A stretch of DNA of 54,634 nt from an uncultured Pseudomonadota bacterium (GCA_903921785.1 CAIXRH010000160.1:1-54634), one strand, 5' to 3'. Positions 42,940 to 52,028 are shown, counted from the first letter of the stretch. Program-made: numbers and translations. The notes: generated by a model not told the origin, from the sequence alone.

Positions 42940-45885
42940 ATGCGCTCCGCCCTCCTCGGCTCCCTCCTCGCGCTCGTCGTGCTCGCCCCCGCGGCGCTCG
43001 CCCGCGACTGGGGCACCGAGCGCCCCGTCCTCACCGAAGACGACTGTTACGACTACTGGAACACCGTGTCGACGGACACCGGCGTGATCCCGGGTGGCGG
43101 CGGCGGGGCCGACTGTGACGTCGTTCGGGAGGCCCTCACCGGCACGGACGCGTGCGGTTGTTGGAAGTCCCAGAGCGTCCGTGGGACGTGCAACGGCTGG
43201 CCGGTGGACTTCGAGGTCGGGACCACGTGCGCGGCCACGGAGTGGGGACCCGGCGGATGGGACGCCGACCGGGTGAACGACGCCTACACCGTCTCCGGCG
43301 GAGGCTACCGGCTCGGCGGGCTTGGGGAGGCAGGCATGCGCGTCTCCGAGCTGCTCGCGCTCGCCGGTGACGTCGCCGACCTCACCGGACACAGCCACGG
43401 GGCCGACCTGGAATACGGCGACCTCGAACCCGCCGACGTCAACATCGGCCCGCTGGAGTTCGACGTGGACGAGTCCGATCCCCAGATCGACTCCCTCGAC
43501 GTACGAGGGGTGTACGTGGTGCTCGACGACCTCACCGTCACCGGGAAGGTCTCGGTCTCGGGGCTGCTCATCGTGTGGGGCAACCTTTCGGCCGGGGAGG
43601 TGCAGGTCGGGGGCGAGGAGGCCGGCGTCGGCGGGCTCGTCGCGGGCGGGATGCTCTTTGCCCGCAGCGCGATCACGGAGGCCGTCACCGGCTTGAACTG
43701 TGTGCTCTACCTGCGCGACCTGTTCGACGACGCCGAAGGATCGTGGGTGGCCGGCGGCGACGTGACGCTCGACACGTGCTGGGGCGACCTGGGCGAAGGG
43801 CTCGTCGCGAACGGCGACATCACGCTCACCGACGCCCACCTCTTCTCGCGCACCGTCACGGGAGAGCGCCTGGACCTCACGGGGGTCGACCTCGGCCGGC
43901 TGGCGACGATCGAAGGCGCGTCGTTGTCCGTGGTGGACAGCGACCTCGACGCGCCCGATCGCCTGGAGGTCAGCGTGAGCGGGGACATGGTCGTGCAGGA
44001 CAGCGACGTGCACGGGAGCGGCCTCGGGATCACCGCCGCCAACCTCACGCTCGACGCGCCGAGCCTGCTCGAATCCCGTCCCCGCGTCGACGCGAGCCGG
44101 GTGCTCGACGGCGAACCCGAGGATGAGGATGTGCTGTACCCGGAGCAGGTCTGGGGCGCGAGCTACGGGGGCTACGGAGGCACGGAGCTGTACATCAGCT
44201 CGAACTCGCTCCGTCCCGCCGAGTCGCCCACAGGCGACCCCACGGACCCCTCGGGCCACGGCAAGGACGGCTGGGCCCTGAGTTGGGCAGACACGACCTA
44301 CGGCGGCGGTGGTGGCAACGACCTCACCGTGAAGGTGGCGGGCGCCGTGCAGCTCGACGGAGCGTTGCACGCGGACGGCGGGAACGCCCCCGTCGGGCCG
44401 TTTGGCGGCGGGGGATCGGGAGGCTCCGGAGGCACGATCCGCATCGAAGGCGCCACCGTCGGTGGCGCTGCCTTGCTCACGGTCAACGGGGGCAACGGCG
44501 CGATGCAGGTGGAGGGCAACAGCGTCGGGCTCGGCGGCGGCGGCGGCTCCGGGGGACGTATCGCCGTCCTCGCCGGGGCGTTCGACGGCCTGGACTTCCA
44601 GTACGAAGCGATGGGCGGGCTCGGTGAGGTGGTCGACGGGCTTCCCGAGGGCGTAGAAGACCCCCCGGCCACCTGGGACGACTGGCGCATCCACGGCGGT
44701 CCAGGCACGGTGTACACCGACGAAGCGGCAACGTCGGGAACCTTGACCATCGACGGCAACGGCCTCGAACCTGCGGACTGGGGCTGCCCGACGTCGGGCT
44801 GGGCGTGTCGCGGGATGGGTTGGCTGCCCGCGTCGTTGCCCGACACCGACGTGGTGGTGCAGAACGCGTTGGTGGGGGTGAAGGACCTCGCGGCGCGGTC
44901 GGTCACCCTGAAGGATGCGCGGCTCGTGGTCGACGACCCCCGGAATCGCCTGCCCTGGCCCACCCCCACCGTGCTCTTCGACGGCGGGCTCCCCTCGGCG
45001 CAGCTCTTCCTGCCGGAGGCCGTGTACGCCGACGAGCTCTCGGAGGCCCTCACCTTCACCCTGGACGCCAACCTCGTGGTCGACGCGACCAGCACGATCT
45101 CGCTCGACGGCTACGGGGGCTACGGCCGCACGACGCCCGACGGGGTGGCGGACAAGCTCTGCTGGAACGGCGGCTCGCACGGAGGGGTCGGGGGGCATGG
45201 GTGGCGCGGACCCGACGCCGACACGGAGCCCGAGCCGGCGTTCGACGACGAGGCGGCGCCCGCGGAGCCTGGGGATGGCGGCTGTGGGGACTACGCGTGG
45301 ACCGGCGCCGAGCAGGCGTGGTGCGGGATGGCCGGCATCGGGGGTGCGGCGCTGCACGTGAAGGCGGGCGGAGCCGTCACGGTAGACGGCGCCATCGTCG
45401 CCGAGGGTTGGGCGGGCAAGCCTGAGAGCGAAGCGGTCTACTGCATCTCCCAGCTCGGCAATGCGGGCGGCGCAGGCGGCGCGATCTGGATCGAGGCGGA
45501 CACGCTCGCCGGCCAGGGCACGCTCGACGCCGACGGAGGCGACGGCGCGGTCGACCTCTCCGGCACGGTCTGCGGCGGGGGCGGGGGCGGCGGGCGGATC
45601 GCGGTGGACGTGCGCGCCAACGACTACACCGGCACGTACACGGTCCTCGGCGGCGCCGCGGGCTGCGCGCTGGAGCCGGGGCCGGAGCCCGGCGGCGAAG
45701 GCACGGTGCACCTGGAGGCGGACGAGGCCGACGACGACAGCGGCACGGGGCCGGGACCCCACGGTCCGGACACCGCGGACCCGGCCGACGAAGGCTGCGC
45801 CACCGGGTGCGGCGGGGCGGTCGGAACGGCGCCGTTGTGGCTCGTCGCGGGGCTGGCCACGCGGAGGCGGCGTTCACGGCGTTAG
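42940..45885 (+). CDS. large Gly-rich secreted protein with MYXO-CTERM-like tail
   Basis: A 981-aa exported protein. The signal peptide is MRSALLGSLLALVVLAPAALA. The mature N-terminus has several Cys (DDCYDYW, GADCDVV, DACGCW). The middle is made of right-handed-helix-like beta repeats (LSVVDSDLDAPDRLEVSVSG) and Gly-rich insertions (GGGGSGGSGG type), as in autotransported or polysaccharide-like surface proteins. The C-terminus carries a Cys-rich motif (EGCATGCGG), a hydrophobic helix (VGTAPLWLVAGLA) and an Arg cluster (RRRRSRR), matching the MYXO-CTERM type sorting signal processed in Myxococcota for surface anchoring. ATG 42940 is chosen for the signal peptide. Function otherwise unknown. 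Confidence 0.8.
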   Translation: MRSALLGSLLALVVLAPAALARDWGTERPVLTEDDCYDYWNTVSTDTGVIPGGGGGADCDVVREALTGTDACGCWKSQSVRGTCNGWPVDFEVGTTCAATEWGPGGWDADRVNDAYTVSGGGYRLGGLGEAGMRVSELLALAGDVADLTGHSHGADLEYGDLEPADVNIGPLEFDVDESDPQIDSLDVRGVYVVLDDLTVTGKVSVSGLLIVWGNLSAGEVQVGGEEAGVGGLVAGGMLFARSAITEAVTGLNCVLYLRDLFDDAEGSWVAGGDVTLDTCWGDLGEGLVANGDITLTDAHLFSRTVTGERLDLTGVDLGRLATIEGASLSVVDSDLDAPDRLEVSVSGDMVVQDSDVHGSGLGITAANLTLDAPSLLESRPRVDASRVLDGEPEDEDVLYPEQVWGASYGGYGGTELYISSNSLRPAESPTGDPTDPSGHGKDGWALSWADTTYGGGGGNDLTVKVAGAVQLDGALHADGGNAPVGPFGGGGSGGSGGTIRIEGATVGGAALLTVNGGNGAMQVEGNSVGLGGGGGSGGRIAVLAGAFDGLDFQYEAMGGLGEVVDGLPEGVEDPPATWDDWRIHGGPGTVYTDEAATSGTLTIDGNGLEPADWGCPTSGWACRGMGWLPASLPDTDVVVQNALVGVKDLAARSVTLKDARLVVDDPRNRLPWPTPTVLFDGGLPSAQLFLPEAVYADELSEALTFTLDANLVVDATSTISLDGYGGYGRTTPDGVADKLCWNGGSHGGVGGHGWRGPDADTEPEPAFDDEAAPAEPGDGGCGDYAWTGAEQAWCGMAGIGGAALHVKAGGAVTVDGAIVAEGWAGKPESEAVYCISQLGNAGGAGGAIWIEADTLAGQGTLDADGGDGAVDLSGTVCGGGGGGGRIAVDVRANDYTGTYTVLGGAAGCALEPGPEPGGEGTVHLEADEADDDSGTGPGPHGPDTADPADEGCATGCGGAVGTAPLWLVAGLATRRRRSRR

Positions 45886-47094
45886 ATGCGCCCGATGCCC
45901 TCTCCCCTCGCCGCCCCGCTCGCCTTGCCCTGCGGCGCGGCGCTCCCCAACCGCCTCGCCAAGTCGGCGATGAGCGAGAACCTCGCCGACGCCGACCACG
46001 CGCCGGACGGTCGCCTGGAGCGCCTCTATACGCGCTGGGGTGGGAGCGGCGCCGGGCTCCTGGTCACCGGCAACGTGATGATCGATCGGGGGGCGCTGGG
46101 CGAGCCGCACAACGTGGTGATGGAGGACGACCGGGCCCTCGACGCGCTGCGCCGCTGGGCCACCGCCGCCCAATCCGGCGGCAGCCCGACGTGGGTGCAG
46201 CTCAACCACCCCGGTCGGCAGTCCCCGGCCACGCTCTCGAAGGCGCCGGTGGGGCCCTCCGCCGTGCCGCTACGGCTCCCCGGGGCGGCCTTCCGTCCGC
46301 CGCGGGCGCTCACCGAAGCGGAGATCGAGGGGCTGGTGGCCCGGTTCGCGCGCGCCGCGGGGGTGTGTCAGCGAGCGGGGTTCGCAGGGGTGCAGGTGCA
46401 CGGCGCCCACGGCTACCTTGTGAGCCAGTTCCTCTCCCCGCTCAGCAATGTCCGCACCGACGGGTGGGGCGGCGACCCCGCGCGGCGGCGCCGGTTCCTG
46501 GTGGAGGTCGTGCGGGCGATCCGCGCCGAGGTGGGGCCGAGCTACCCGATCAGCGTGAAGCTCAACTCCGCCGACTTCCAGCGGGGCGGCTTCTCCGAGG
46601 CGGAGTCGATGGAGGTGGTGGAGGTCCTGGAGGCCGAAGCCGTGGACCTCCTGGAGATCAGCGGCGGCACCTACGAGAAGCCGCAGATGACCGGCGTCCC
46701 GCAGCGGGCGAGCACGGCGTCCCGGGAGGCCTACTTCCTCGACTACGCCGCGAAGGTGCGCGGACGCACGAGGGTACCGCTGTGGCTCACGGGCGGGTTC
46801 CGAACCCGCGTCGGGATGGAGGCGGCGCTCACCAGCGGCGCGGTGGACGTGATCGGCCTGGCCCGACCCATGGCGCTCGAGCCGGAGCTGCCCCGCGGTC
46901 TGCTCGACGGGCGGGTGGCCGAGAGCCAGGTCGCGCCCCGTCGCACCGGGCTGCGGCAGCTCGACGGGCTGCTGGAGGTGAGCTGGTACACCTGGCAGCT
47001 CCATCGGCTCGCGGCGGGAAGGGAGCCCGATCCCGGCGTGTGGCCCTGGACCGTGCTCGCTGGCATGGCCTGGGACACGCTCACCGGGCGCTGA
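45886..47094 (+). CDS. NADH:flavin oxidoreductase (Old Yellow Enzyme family)
   Basis: A 402-aa FMN-dependent TIM-barrel oxidoreductase. Family blocks: PNRLAKSAMSENLAD, VQLNHPGRQSP, GVQVHGAHGYLVSQFLSPLSNVRTDGWGG (substrate-binding HGAH), SVKLNSADF and LTGGFRT..., with the 'GAVDVIGLARPMA' phosphate-binding end. It reduces activated C=C bonds using NAD(P)H; some members act on 2,4-dienoyl-CoA but no FeS cluster Cys set is visible, so a simple OYE is more likely. ATG 45886 follows the previous stop directly (TAGATG); ATG 45895 is an alternative. Confidence 0.88.
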   Translation: MRPMPSPLAAPLALPCGAALPNRLAKSAMSENLADADHAPDGRLERLYTRWGGSGAGLLVTGNVMIDRGALGEPHNVVMEDDRALDALRRWATAAQSGGSPTWVQLNHPGRQSPATLSKAPVGPSAVPLRLPGAAFRPPRALTEAEIEGLVARFARAAGVCQRAGFAGVQVHGAHGYLVSQFLSPLSNVRTDGWGGDPARRRRFLVEVVRAIRAEVGPSYPISVKLNSADFQRGGFSEAESMEVVEVLEAEAVDLLEISGGTYEKPQMTGVPQRASTASREAYFLDYAAKVRGRTRVPLWLTGGFRTRVGMEAALTSGAVDVIGLARPMALEPELPRGLLDGRVAESQVAPRRTGLRQLDGLLEVSWYTWQLHRLAAGREPDPGVWPWTVLAGMAWDTLTGR

Positions 47095-47472
47095 CTACGC
47101 GGGTTCCCAGAGCTCGATCGCGTTGCCCTCGGGGTCGTGGATGCGGGCGAACTTGCCGATGCCCTGGGCGTCCACCTCCGGGTCGGTCTTGGCTTCGATG
47201 CCTGCGGCACGAAGGCTCGCGAGGAGCCCGTCGAGGTCGGTGACCCGGAGGTTGATCATCGCCTGCTTCTCGGCGGCGAAGTAGGTGCTGTCGGCCTTGA
47301 ATGGCTCGAAGACCATGGGGCCGCCCGCGGTGCTCCACACCCAGGGGTTCTGCGCGGCGTCCGGACCCACGCCGAGGCCCCCGCCTACCCCCAGGTGCTC
47401 CCGATACCAGGCCTTGAGCGCCGACGGGTCCTGCGCCCGGAAGAAATACCCACCCATTCCAACGACCGGCAT
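47095..47472 (-). CDS. glyoxalase/VOC family protein
   Basis: A 125-aa vicinal-oxygen-chelate fold protein: GGYFFRAQDPSALKAWYREHLG at the start, MINLRVTDLDGLLASLRAAG in the middle and the typical ending RIHDPEGNAIELWEP, whose Glu is a usual metal ligand. ATG 47472 has GGAG 5 nt upstream. Such proteins serve in methylglyoxal detoxification, antibiotic resistance or ring cleavage; the substrate cannot be told. Its stop directly abuts the stop of the convergent Old Yellow Enzyme gene, leaving no space for a terminator. Confidence 0.85.
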   Translation of the reverse strand: MPVVGMGGYFFRAQDPSALKAWYREHLGVGGGLGVGPDAAQNPWVWSTAGGPMVFEPFKADSTYFAAEKQAMINLRVTDLDGLLASLRAAGIEAKTDPEVDAQGIGKFARIHDPEGNAIELWEPA

Positions 47473-47517
47473 GCAGACTCCGTGGTTCCCTCCGGTAACG
47501 CCGCGCTGCCCACCCGC

Positions 47518-47553
47518 GCCATTCTCACCCCAGCGGCGCCTCGACCGCCGACG
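47518..47553 (+). repeat. REP-like repeat family B, copy 2
   Basis: GCCATTCTCACCCCAGCGGC, then GCCTCGACCGCCGACG. Similarity to the 54.2 kb copy continues to about 47596 (CCGCCCTTTCCCA). It lies upstream of the VOC gene, between two minus-strand genes. Confidence 0.65.
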
Positions 47554-47653
47554 CCGGCCGGAGGGCCGGGCCGGCCTCCCGGGCCGCCCTTTCCCACCGT
47601 GCTCTTCGCCCCGTGCTGCCGGCGGCTGGCTAGCCCGAGCGGGCGCGGGGCCC

Positions 47654-49240
47654 CTACTCATTTCCGTAGATTGAGGTCGATCCACCGATGTAGAGGACGC
47701 CGCGCACCCAGCCGCGGGCGTTGGCATCGGTGAGCGGGGTATTGTTGCTGATTCGCACCGAGCTCCCCACGTAGGCCACCCCGGAGAGCCCGGAGAGGTC
47801 GTCGAGGGTGTTTCCGTCGATCGCCACGTCGTCTTCGATGCGCGTGACGGACTCGAGCCCATGGAGGCTCCCCAGCGTGAGGTTGCCATAGATGTCAAGG
47901 GAGCCAAGCGACGTCAGTCCCCCGAGGTCCGCGATGGAGGTGAGGGCGTCGTTGTCCCACACGTAGAGCTCGCCCACCGTGCGGAGCGCGCCGAGGTGGG
48001 CGAGGTCGACGAGGGCCGGGTTGTCCTCCACCCACAACCTGCCGCCAACCGTCGTGAGCTGATCGAGGCCGGCGAGCGACGTCAGCCCCGTACATCCTTC
48101 GATGGAGAGATCGCCGCCGACCGTGGTGAGCTGGTCGAAGCCGGCCAGGGAGGTCGCCGCCGGGGAGCCCCCGATCGACAAATCGCCGCCCACCGTCGTC
48201 ACCGATTGCAGGCCCCGAAACGACGGGAGCGCGTCGGCCGCGATGTCCAGGTCCCCGCCGACAGTGGTCAGCGCGTCGAGGCCCTCCAGGGACGTGAGGT
48301 CGGCGTGCCAGGACACGTGCAGGTCGCCGCCCACGGTGGTGAGCCCGTCGAGGCCGTGGAGGGACGGCGCTTGGACCGTGAGCGAGCCGCCAACCTCGGT
48401 GAGCCCGTCGAGCCCCTCGAGCGAAGTCAGCGACGGCAGGTCGTTTACGGTGACGTTCCCCGGCACGACGGCGAGAGAATCGAGCCCCGTGAGCGACGCC
48501 AGGGCCTCGTCGCGGAGGAACGCGAGCCCGCCGACCGAGTCCAACGTCATCCCCGCCAAGGACCCCAGGGACGGCGCGTCTTGCACCCAGAGCGTGCCGT
48601 TCACGGCTTCGATGCAGCCGAGCGGCTCGAGCGAGGTCCACTCCGGGCCCGTCACGGTCAGCGAGCCCGCGAGGGTGACCCCGCTGCAGCGGTGGTCGCA
48701 CCAGTCCAGGGTCGCGTCCACGTTGAGGGGCTCGTCCCCGAGCCACCGTTGGGGGTCCGCGTCGTCGCAGTCGTCGGCGACGCCCGATCCGTCCTGGTCG
48801 CCGTCCTCGTCGAGCGTGACCGGGTCGCAGTCGTTGTCGACGCCGTCGAACGGCACCTCGGTCGTGTCGGGTCCGACGGAGGGATCGGCGTCGTCGCAGT
48901 CGTGGGCCAACGTGGCGCCGTCGTGGTCGAGGTCGTCGTCGGGCGTGGCGGGATCGCAGTCGTTGTCGAGGTGGTCGTAGGGCACCTCGGTCGCCGCCAC
49001 GTTCACCGCGGGGTTGGCCTCGTTGCAGTCGTCGGTGCCGCCGAAGCCGTCCCCGTCGAGGTCGTCGTCGGGCGTGGCGGGATCGCAGTCGTCGTCCACG
49101 CCGTTGGAGAGCGCCTCGGCGGCGCCGGGGTGCACCTCGGCGTGGTGGTCGTCGCAGTCCTCGGCTTCCACGTAGCCGTCGTCATCGGCGTCCACGGGGG
49201 GCGTGGGCCGGCAGGCCGCGAAGAACCAGAGCAGCAGCAT
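47654..49240 (-). CDS. lipoprotein with MopE-type motifs and receptor-L-domain-like repeats
   Basis: A 528-aa surface lipoprotein. Leader MLLLWFFAAC is confirmed by an in-frame TGA 15 nt upstream, so the signal is truly only nine residues before Cys. Residues about 15-165 have four MopE/thrombospondin-3-like acidic units (DADDDGYVEAEDCDDHH; DDDLDGDGFGGTDDC; and others). Residues about 170-528 form about ten repeats of the type 'L.GLD.LTTVGGDL.I.....LTSL.GL', as in receptor L-domain or ECM33-like right-handed beta-helices. The architecture fits a Ca-stabilised cell-surface adhesin or receptor. No operon partner. Confidence 0.8.
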   Translation of the reverse strand: MLLLWFFAACRPTPPVDADDDGYVEAEDCDDHHAEVHPGAAEALSNGVDDDCDPATPDDDLDGDGFGGTDDCNEANPAVNVAATEVPYDHLDNDCDPATPDDDLDHDGATLAHDCDDADPSVGPDTTEVPFDGVDNDCDPVTLDEDGDQDGSGVADDCDDADPQRWLGDEPLNVDATLDWCDHRCSGVTLAGSLTVTGPEWTSLEPLGCIEAVNGTLWVQDAPSLGSLAGMTLDSVGGLAFLRDEALASLTGLDSLAVVPGNVTVNDLPSLTSLEGLDGLTEVGGSLTVQAPSLHGLDGLTTVGGDLHVSWHADLTSLEGLDALTTVGGDLDIAADALPSFRGLQSVTTVGGDLSIGGSPAATSLAGFDQLTTVGGDLSIEGCTGLTSLAGLDQLTTVGGRLWVEDNPALVDLAHLGALRTVGELYVWDNDALTSIADLGGLTSLGSLDIYGNLTLGSLHGLESVTRIEDDVAIDGNTLDDLSGLSGVAYVGSSVRISNNTPLTDANARGWVRGVLYIGGSTSIYGNE

Positions 49241-49325
49241 GGCGCACAGGTATCACTCCCGACCGCCGACGCCTCCGGGACGGAAGGACGGCGCACCCGC
49301 GCCGCCCTTCACCCGCTGCTTCCGC

Positions 49326-50093
49326 CTACTTCCCGACGAAGCTCGCCTTCCGCTTGCCGAGGAACGCCGCCATCCCCTCCTTCTGGTCCGCCGTGGCGAA
49401 GCAGAGGGCGAAGAGCTGACGTTCGGCCACGAGGGCCGCGCCGAGGGGCTGGCCGTCGTTGTCGAGGATCGCGCGCTTGCAGAGCTGCACCGCGACGGGG
49501 CCGTTGGCGGCGATGCTCTCGCCGAGCGCCACCGCCTCGTCCACCACGTTGCCGGCCACGACCCGGAGCGCGAGGCCGATGGCCACCGCTTCTTCGGCCT
49601 TCACGTTGCGGGCGGTGAAGCACAGCTCCCGCGCGCGCTGGGTGCCGACCCGGCGCACGAGGCGCTGGGTGCCGCCGAAGCCCGGGATCACCCCGAGCTT
49701 CACCTCGGGCTGGCCGAACACGGCGGTGGCCGACGCGAGCGTCATGTCGCACGCCATGGACAGCTCGCAGCCGCCGCCGAGCGCGAACCCGTTGACGGCC
49801 GCGATCGTGGGGATCGGCAAAGCCTCCAGCTTGTCGAGCACGGACTGGCCGTACGCGGCGAAACGGTGGGCGGTGAGCGCGTCGAGCTCGGCCATCGCGG
49901 CGATGTCGGCGCCGGCCACGAAGGCCTTCTCGCCGCCGCCGGTGAGCACGAGCGCGCGGGCGTCGCCCACGTCGGCCAGCACGGCCTCCAGCTCCTGGAG
50001 CACCTGCAGGTTCAGGGCGTTGAGCGCCTTCGGACGGTCGATCGTGACCACGAGCACCGCGCCGCGGCGCTCGCTACGGACGAATTCTCCCAT
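49326..50093 (-). CDS. enoyl-CoA hydratase/isomerase (crotonase family)
   Basis: A 255-aa crotonase. It has the CoA-binding AGADIAAM, the oxyanion-hole NGFALGGGCELSMACD with its catalytic Glu, and FGQPEVKLGVIPGFGGTQRL with the second catalytic Glu, so it should hydrate trans-2-enoyl-CoA to 3-hydroxyacyl-CoA. Starts 9 nt after the stop of the hydroxyacyl-CoA dehydrogenase gene, which catalyses the next step, so the two probably form an operon in fatty-acid oxidation or butyrate-type metabolism. Confidence 0.92.
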   Translation of the reverse strand: MGEFVRSERRGAVLVVTIDRPKALNALNLQVLQELEAVLADVGDARALVLTGGGEKAFVAGADIAAMAELDALTAHRFAAYGQSVLDKLEALPIPTIAAVNGFALGGGCELSMACDMTLASATAVFGQPEVKLGVIPGFGGTQRLVRRVGTQRARELCFTARNVKAEEAVAIGLALRVVAGNVVDEAVALGESIAANGPVAVQLCKRAILDNDGQPLGAALVAERQLFALCFATADQKEGMAAFLGKRKASFVGK

Positions 50094-50102
50094 GACGACC
50101 TC

Positions 50103-50960
50103 CTACTTCGCCGAGTAGTCGTAGAAGCCGCGGCCGGTCTTGCGGCCGAGCCAGCCGGCCTCGACGTACTTCCGGAGGAGCGGGCTCGGGCGGTACTTGC
50201 TGTCGCCGAGGCCCTGGTGGAGGACCTCCATGATGGCGAGGCAGGTGTCCAGGCCGATGAAGTCGGCCAGGGTGAGCGGGCCCATCGGCACGTTGGTGCC
50301 GAGCTTCATGGTGGTGTCGATGTCCTCGCGGGTGCCGATGCCCTCGTAGAGCGCCTGGGCGGCCTCGTTGATGTACGGCATGAGGATGCGGTTGGCGATG
50401 AAGCCCGGGATGTCGCGGCTGAGGGTGGTGGTCTTGCCCATCTTCTCGGCGGCGGCCTTCACGGCGTCGTAGGTCTCGTCCGTCGTGGCCATGCCGCGGA
50501 TGAGCTCGACGAGCTGCATGAGCGGCACCGGGTTCATGAAGTGCATGCCCATGACCCGCTCGGGGCGGTCGGAGTGGGCGGCGATGGCGGTGACCGAGAT
50601 GCTCGACGTGTTCGTGGCGAGGATGGCGCCCTTCTGCACGGTCTGGCTGAGGTTCTCGAAGATCTTGTACTTGAGCGCCACGTTCTCGGTGGCGGCTTCC
50701 ACCACGAGGTCGCCGTCGGCGTGGACCGCGGTGTCGGTGCTCCAGCGGATGCGGCCGACGATGGTGTTCGCCGTCGCCTCGTCCATCGTGCCCTTCTTCA
50801 CCAGGCGGCCCAGCGAGCCCTTCACGGTGGCGAGGCCCTTGTCGAGCGCGCCCTGGGCGATGTCGCTCACCGTGACGTCGTACCCGGCCGCGGCGGCCAC
50901 CTGCGCGATCCCGTTGCCCATCTGCCCGGCGCCCACGACGCCGATTCGAACGATGCTCAT
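50103..50960 (-). CDS. hbd: 3-hydroxybutyryl-CoA dehydrogenase
   Basis: A 285-aa NAD(P)-dependent enzyme converting 3-hydroxyacyl-CoA (likely 3-hydroxybutyryl-CoA) to the 3-keto form. Seen: Rossmann [11 protein letters not shown], the NTSS motif (ATNTSSISV), catalytic [11 protein letters not shown] with its His, and the C-terminal [21 protein letters not shown] helix and [11 protein letters not shown] ending. Single-domain length, typical of hbd. GGAG lies upstream of ATG 50960. Upstream, toward hslO, is a tandem palindrome array. Confidence 0.9.
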   Translation of the reverse strand: MSIVRIGVVGAGQMGNGIAQVAAAAGYDVTVSDIAQGALDKGLATVKGSLGRLVKKGTMDEATANTIVGRIRWSTDTAVHADGDLVVEAATENVALKYKIFENLSQTVQKGAILATNTSSISVTAIAAHSDRPERVMGMHFMNPVPLMQLVELIRGMATTDETYDAVKAAAEKMGKTTTLSRDIPGFIANRILMPYINEAAQALYEGIGTREDIDTTMKLGTNVPMGPLTLADFIGLDTCLAIMEVLHQGLGDSKYRPSPLLRKYVEAGWLGRKTGRGFYDYSAK

Positions 50961-51047
50961 GTTGTCTCCGGAGGGGCGCGCCTCCTATCCGGGGGACGCC
51001 GCGGGGGTGAGCGGGGCGTGTCGACGCTTCGTCGTCAGTTGACCGAT

Positions 51048-51097
51048 GGGGTGCGACCCCCGGGGTGCGACCCCCGGGGTGCGACCCCTGGGGTGGC
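51048..51097. repeat. tandem 14-nt palindromic repeats
   Basis: Three consecutive units GGGGTGCGACCCC(C/T) at 51048, 51062 and 51076 with a partial fourth at 51090. Each unit is an inverted repeat (GGGGT-GCG-ACCCC). The array sits between the divergent hbd and hslO genes and could be a multi-site operator or a set of hairpins. Confidence 0.75.
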
Positions 51098-51191
51098 GGG
51101 GGGCGACGGCCGCCGTCGAAGCCGGGGCGGCGGGACGGAGCGGTGGCGGGCGTCCCGCGCGCCCCGCCGGCCCAGCGGTTAGCCGCCCGCC

Positions 51192-52028
51192 ATGTCGAAT
51201 TGGACCTCCGGCCGGATTCGCGTGGCGCTCGCCCGCGGCGGCACCCTCCGCCTGCTCTCCGTCTCGCTCCCCGGCCCGGCCCAGGAGCTGGCGGATCGCC
51301 ACGAGCTCGGCCCCGTGGCGCGCCGTCGCGCCGCTGAAGGCCTCGTCGCCACCGCGCTCCTCAGCGCCCACGTCAAGGGCGACGAGCGGCTCACGGCGGA
51401 CTTCCAGGTGAGCGACCCGGCGTGCAGCGCCGTCTTCGAGATCAACGGCGACGGCACGCTGCGCGGCCGCTTTCGTCCCTCCGAGCTCCCCGAGACCGAC
51501 CGCCTCAACGGCTACCTCCGGGTGAGCAAGTCGCTCGGCCGCAAGGAGCTCTACGCCGGCATCGCCGAGGTGCGCGGCGAGACGATCGAGGCGGCCCTCC
51601 AGCGTTTCCTCGCCGAGTCCCAGCAGGTGGACGCCCACGTGCGCGTGGTCGCCGACCTCGGCGACGACGGCGCCGTGGAGTACGCCGACGGCCTCCTCAT
51701 CGAGCGCCTCCCCGGCGGCGATCCCGAGGAGTTCTCGGCGGTCGTCACCACGCTCGACACGTCCGCCCGTCGCATCCTCGACGAGCTGATGCTCGGCCGC
51801 TTCCTCGGCGCGCCGGTGGAGCTCATTGGCGACGGCCCGCTCGTCTTCCGCTGCGGCTGCAGCCGCGAGAAGGTCAGCGCGATGATCCGGTCGCTCGGTC
51901 GCGACGAGATCGCCTCGATGATCGCCGAGCAGGGCGGCGCCGAGGTAGTCTGCCACTACTGCAACGAGGCCTACCGCTACGACGTGGCGGAGCTCGAGGG
52001 CATCCGCGGGACGATCGGGGAGGCGTAG
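51192..52028 (+). CDS. hslO: redox-regulated molecular chaperone Hsp33
   Basis: A 278-aa chaperone activated by oxidation. The C-terminal zinc-binding Cys motif is intact: Cys221-x-Cys223 and Cys254-x2-Cys257 (RCGCSRE; VCHYCNEAYRY). N-terminal holdase domain with HELGPVARRRAAEGLVATALLSA and SKSLGRKELYAGIAEV. It binds unfolding proteins when its zinc site is oxidised by HOCl or peroxide in the cytoplasm. Divergent from hbd; a hairpin lies 34 nt after the stop. Confidence 0.93.
   Translation: MSNWTSGRIRVALARGGTLRLLSVSLPGPAQELADRHELGPVARRRAAEGLVATALLSAHVKGDERLTADFQVSDPACSAVFEINGDGTLRGRFRPSELPETDRLNGYLRVSKSLGRKELYAGIAEVRGETIEAALQRFLAESQQVDAHVRVVADLGDDGAVEYADGLLIERLPGGDPEEFSAVVTTLDTSARRILDELMLGRFLGAPVELIGDGPLVFRCGCSREKVSAMIRSLGRDEIASMIAEQGGAEVVCHYCNEAYRYDVAELEGIRGTIGEA

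Noticed and set aside
42928-45762. 944-aa antisense frame opposite the MYXO-CTERM-like gene
   Set aside because: No start context, no domain, composition typical of reverse-strand translation of a GC-rich gene.
45886-47472. Possible terminator between the Old Yellow Enzyme and VOC genes
   Set aside because: The convergent stop codons abut (TGA at 47092-47094, TAG starting at 47095), leaving no intergenic space.
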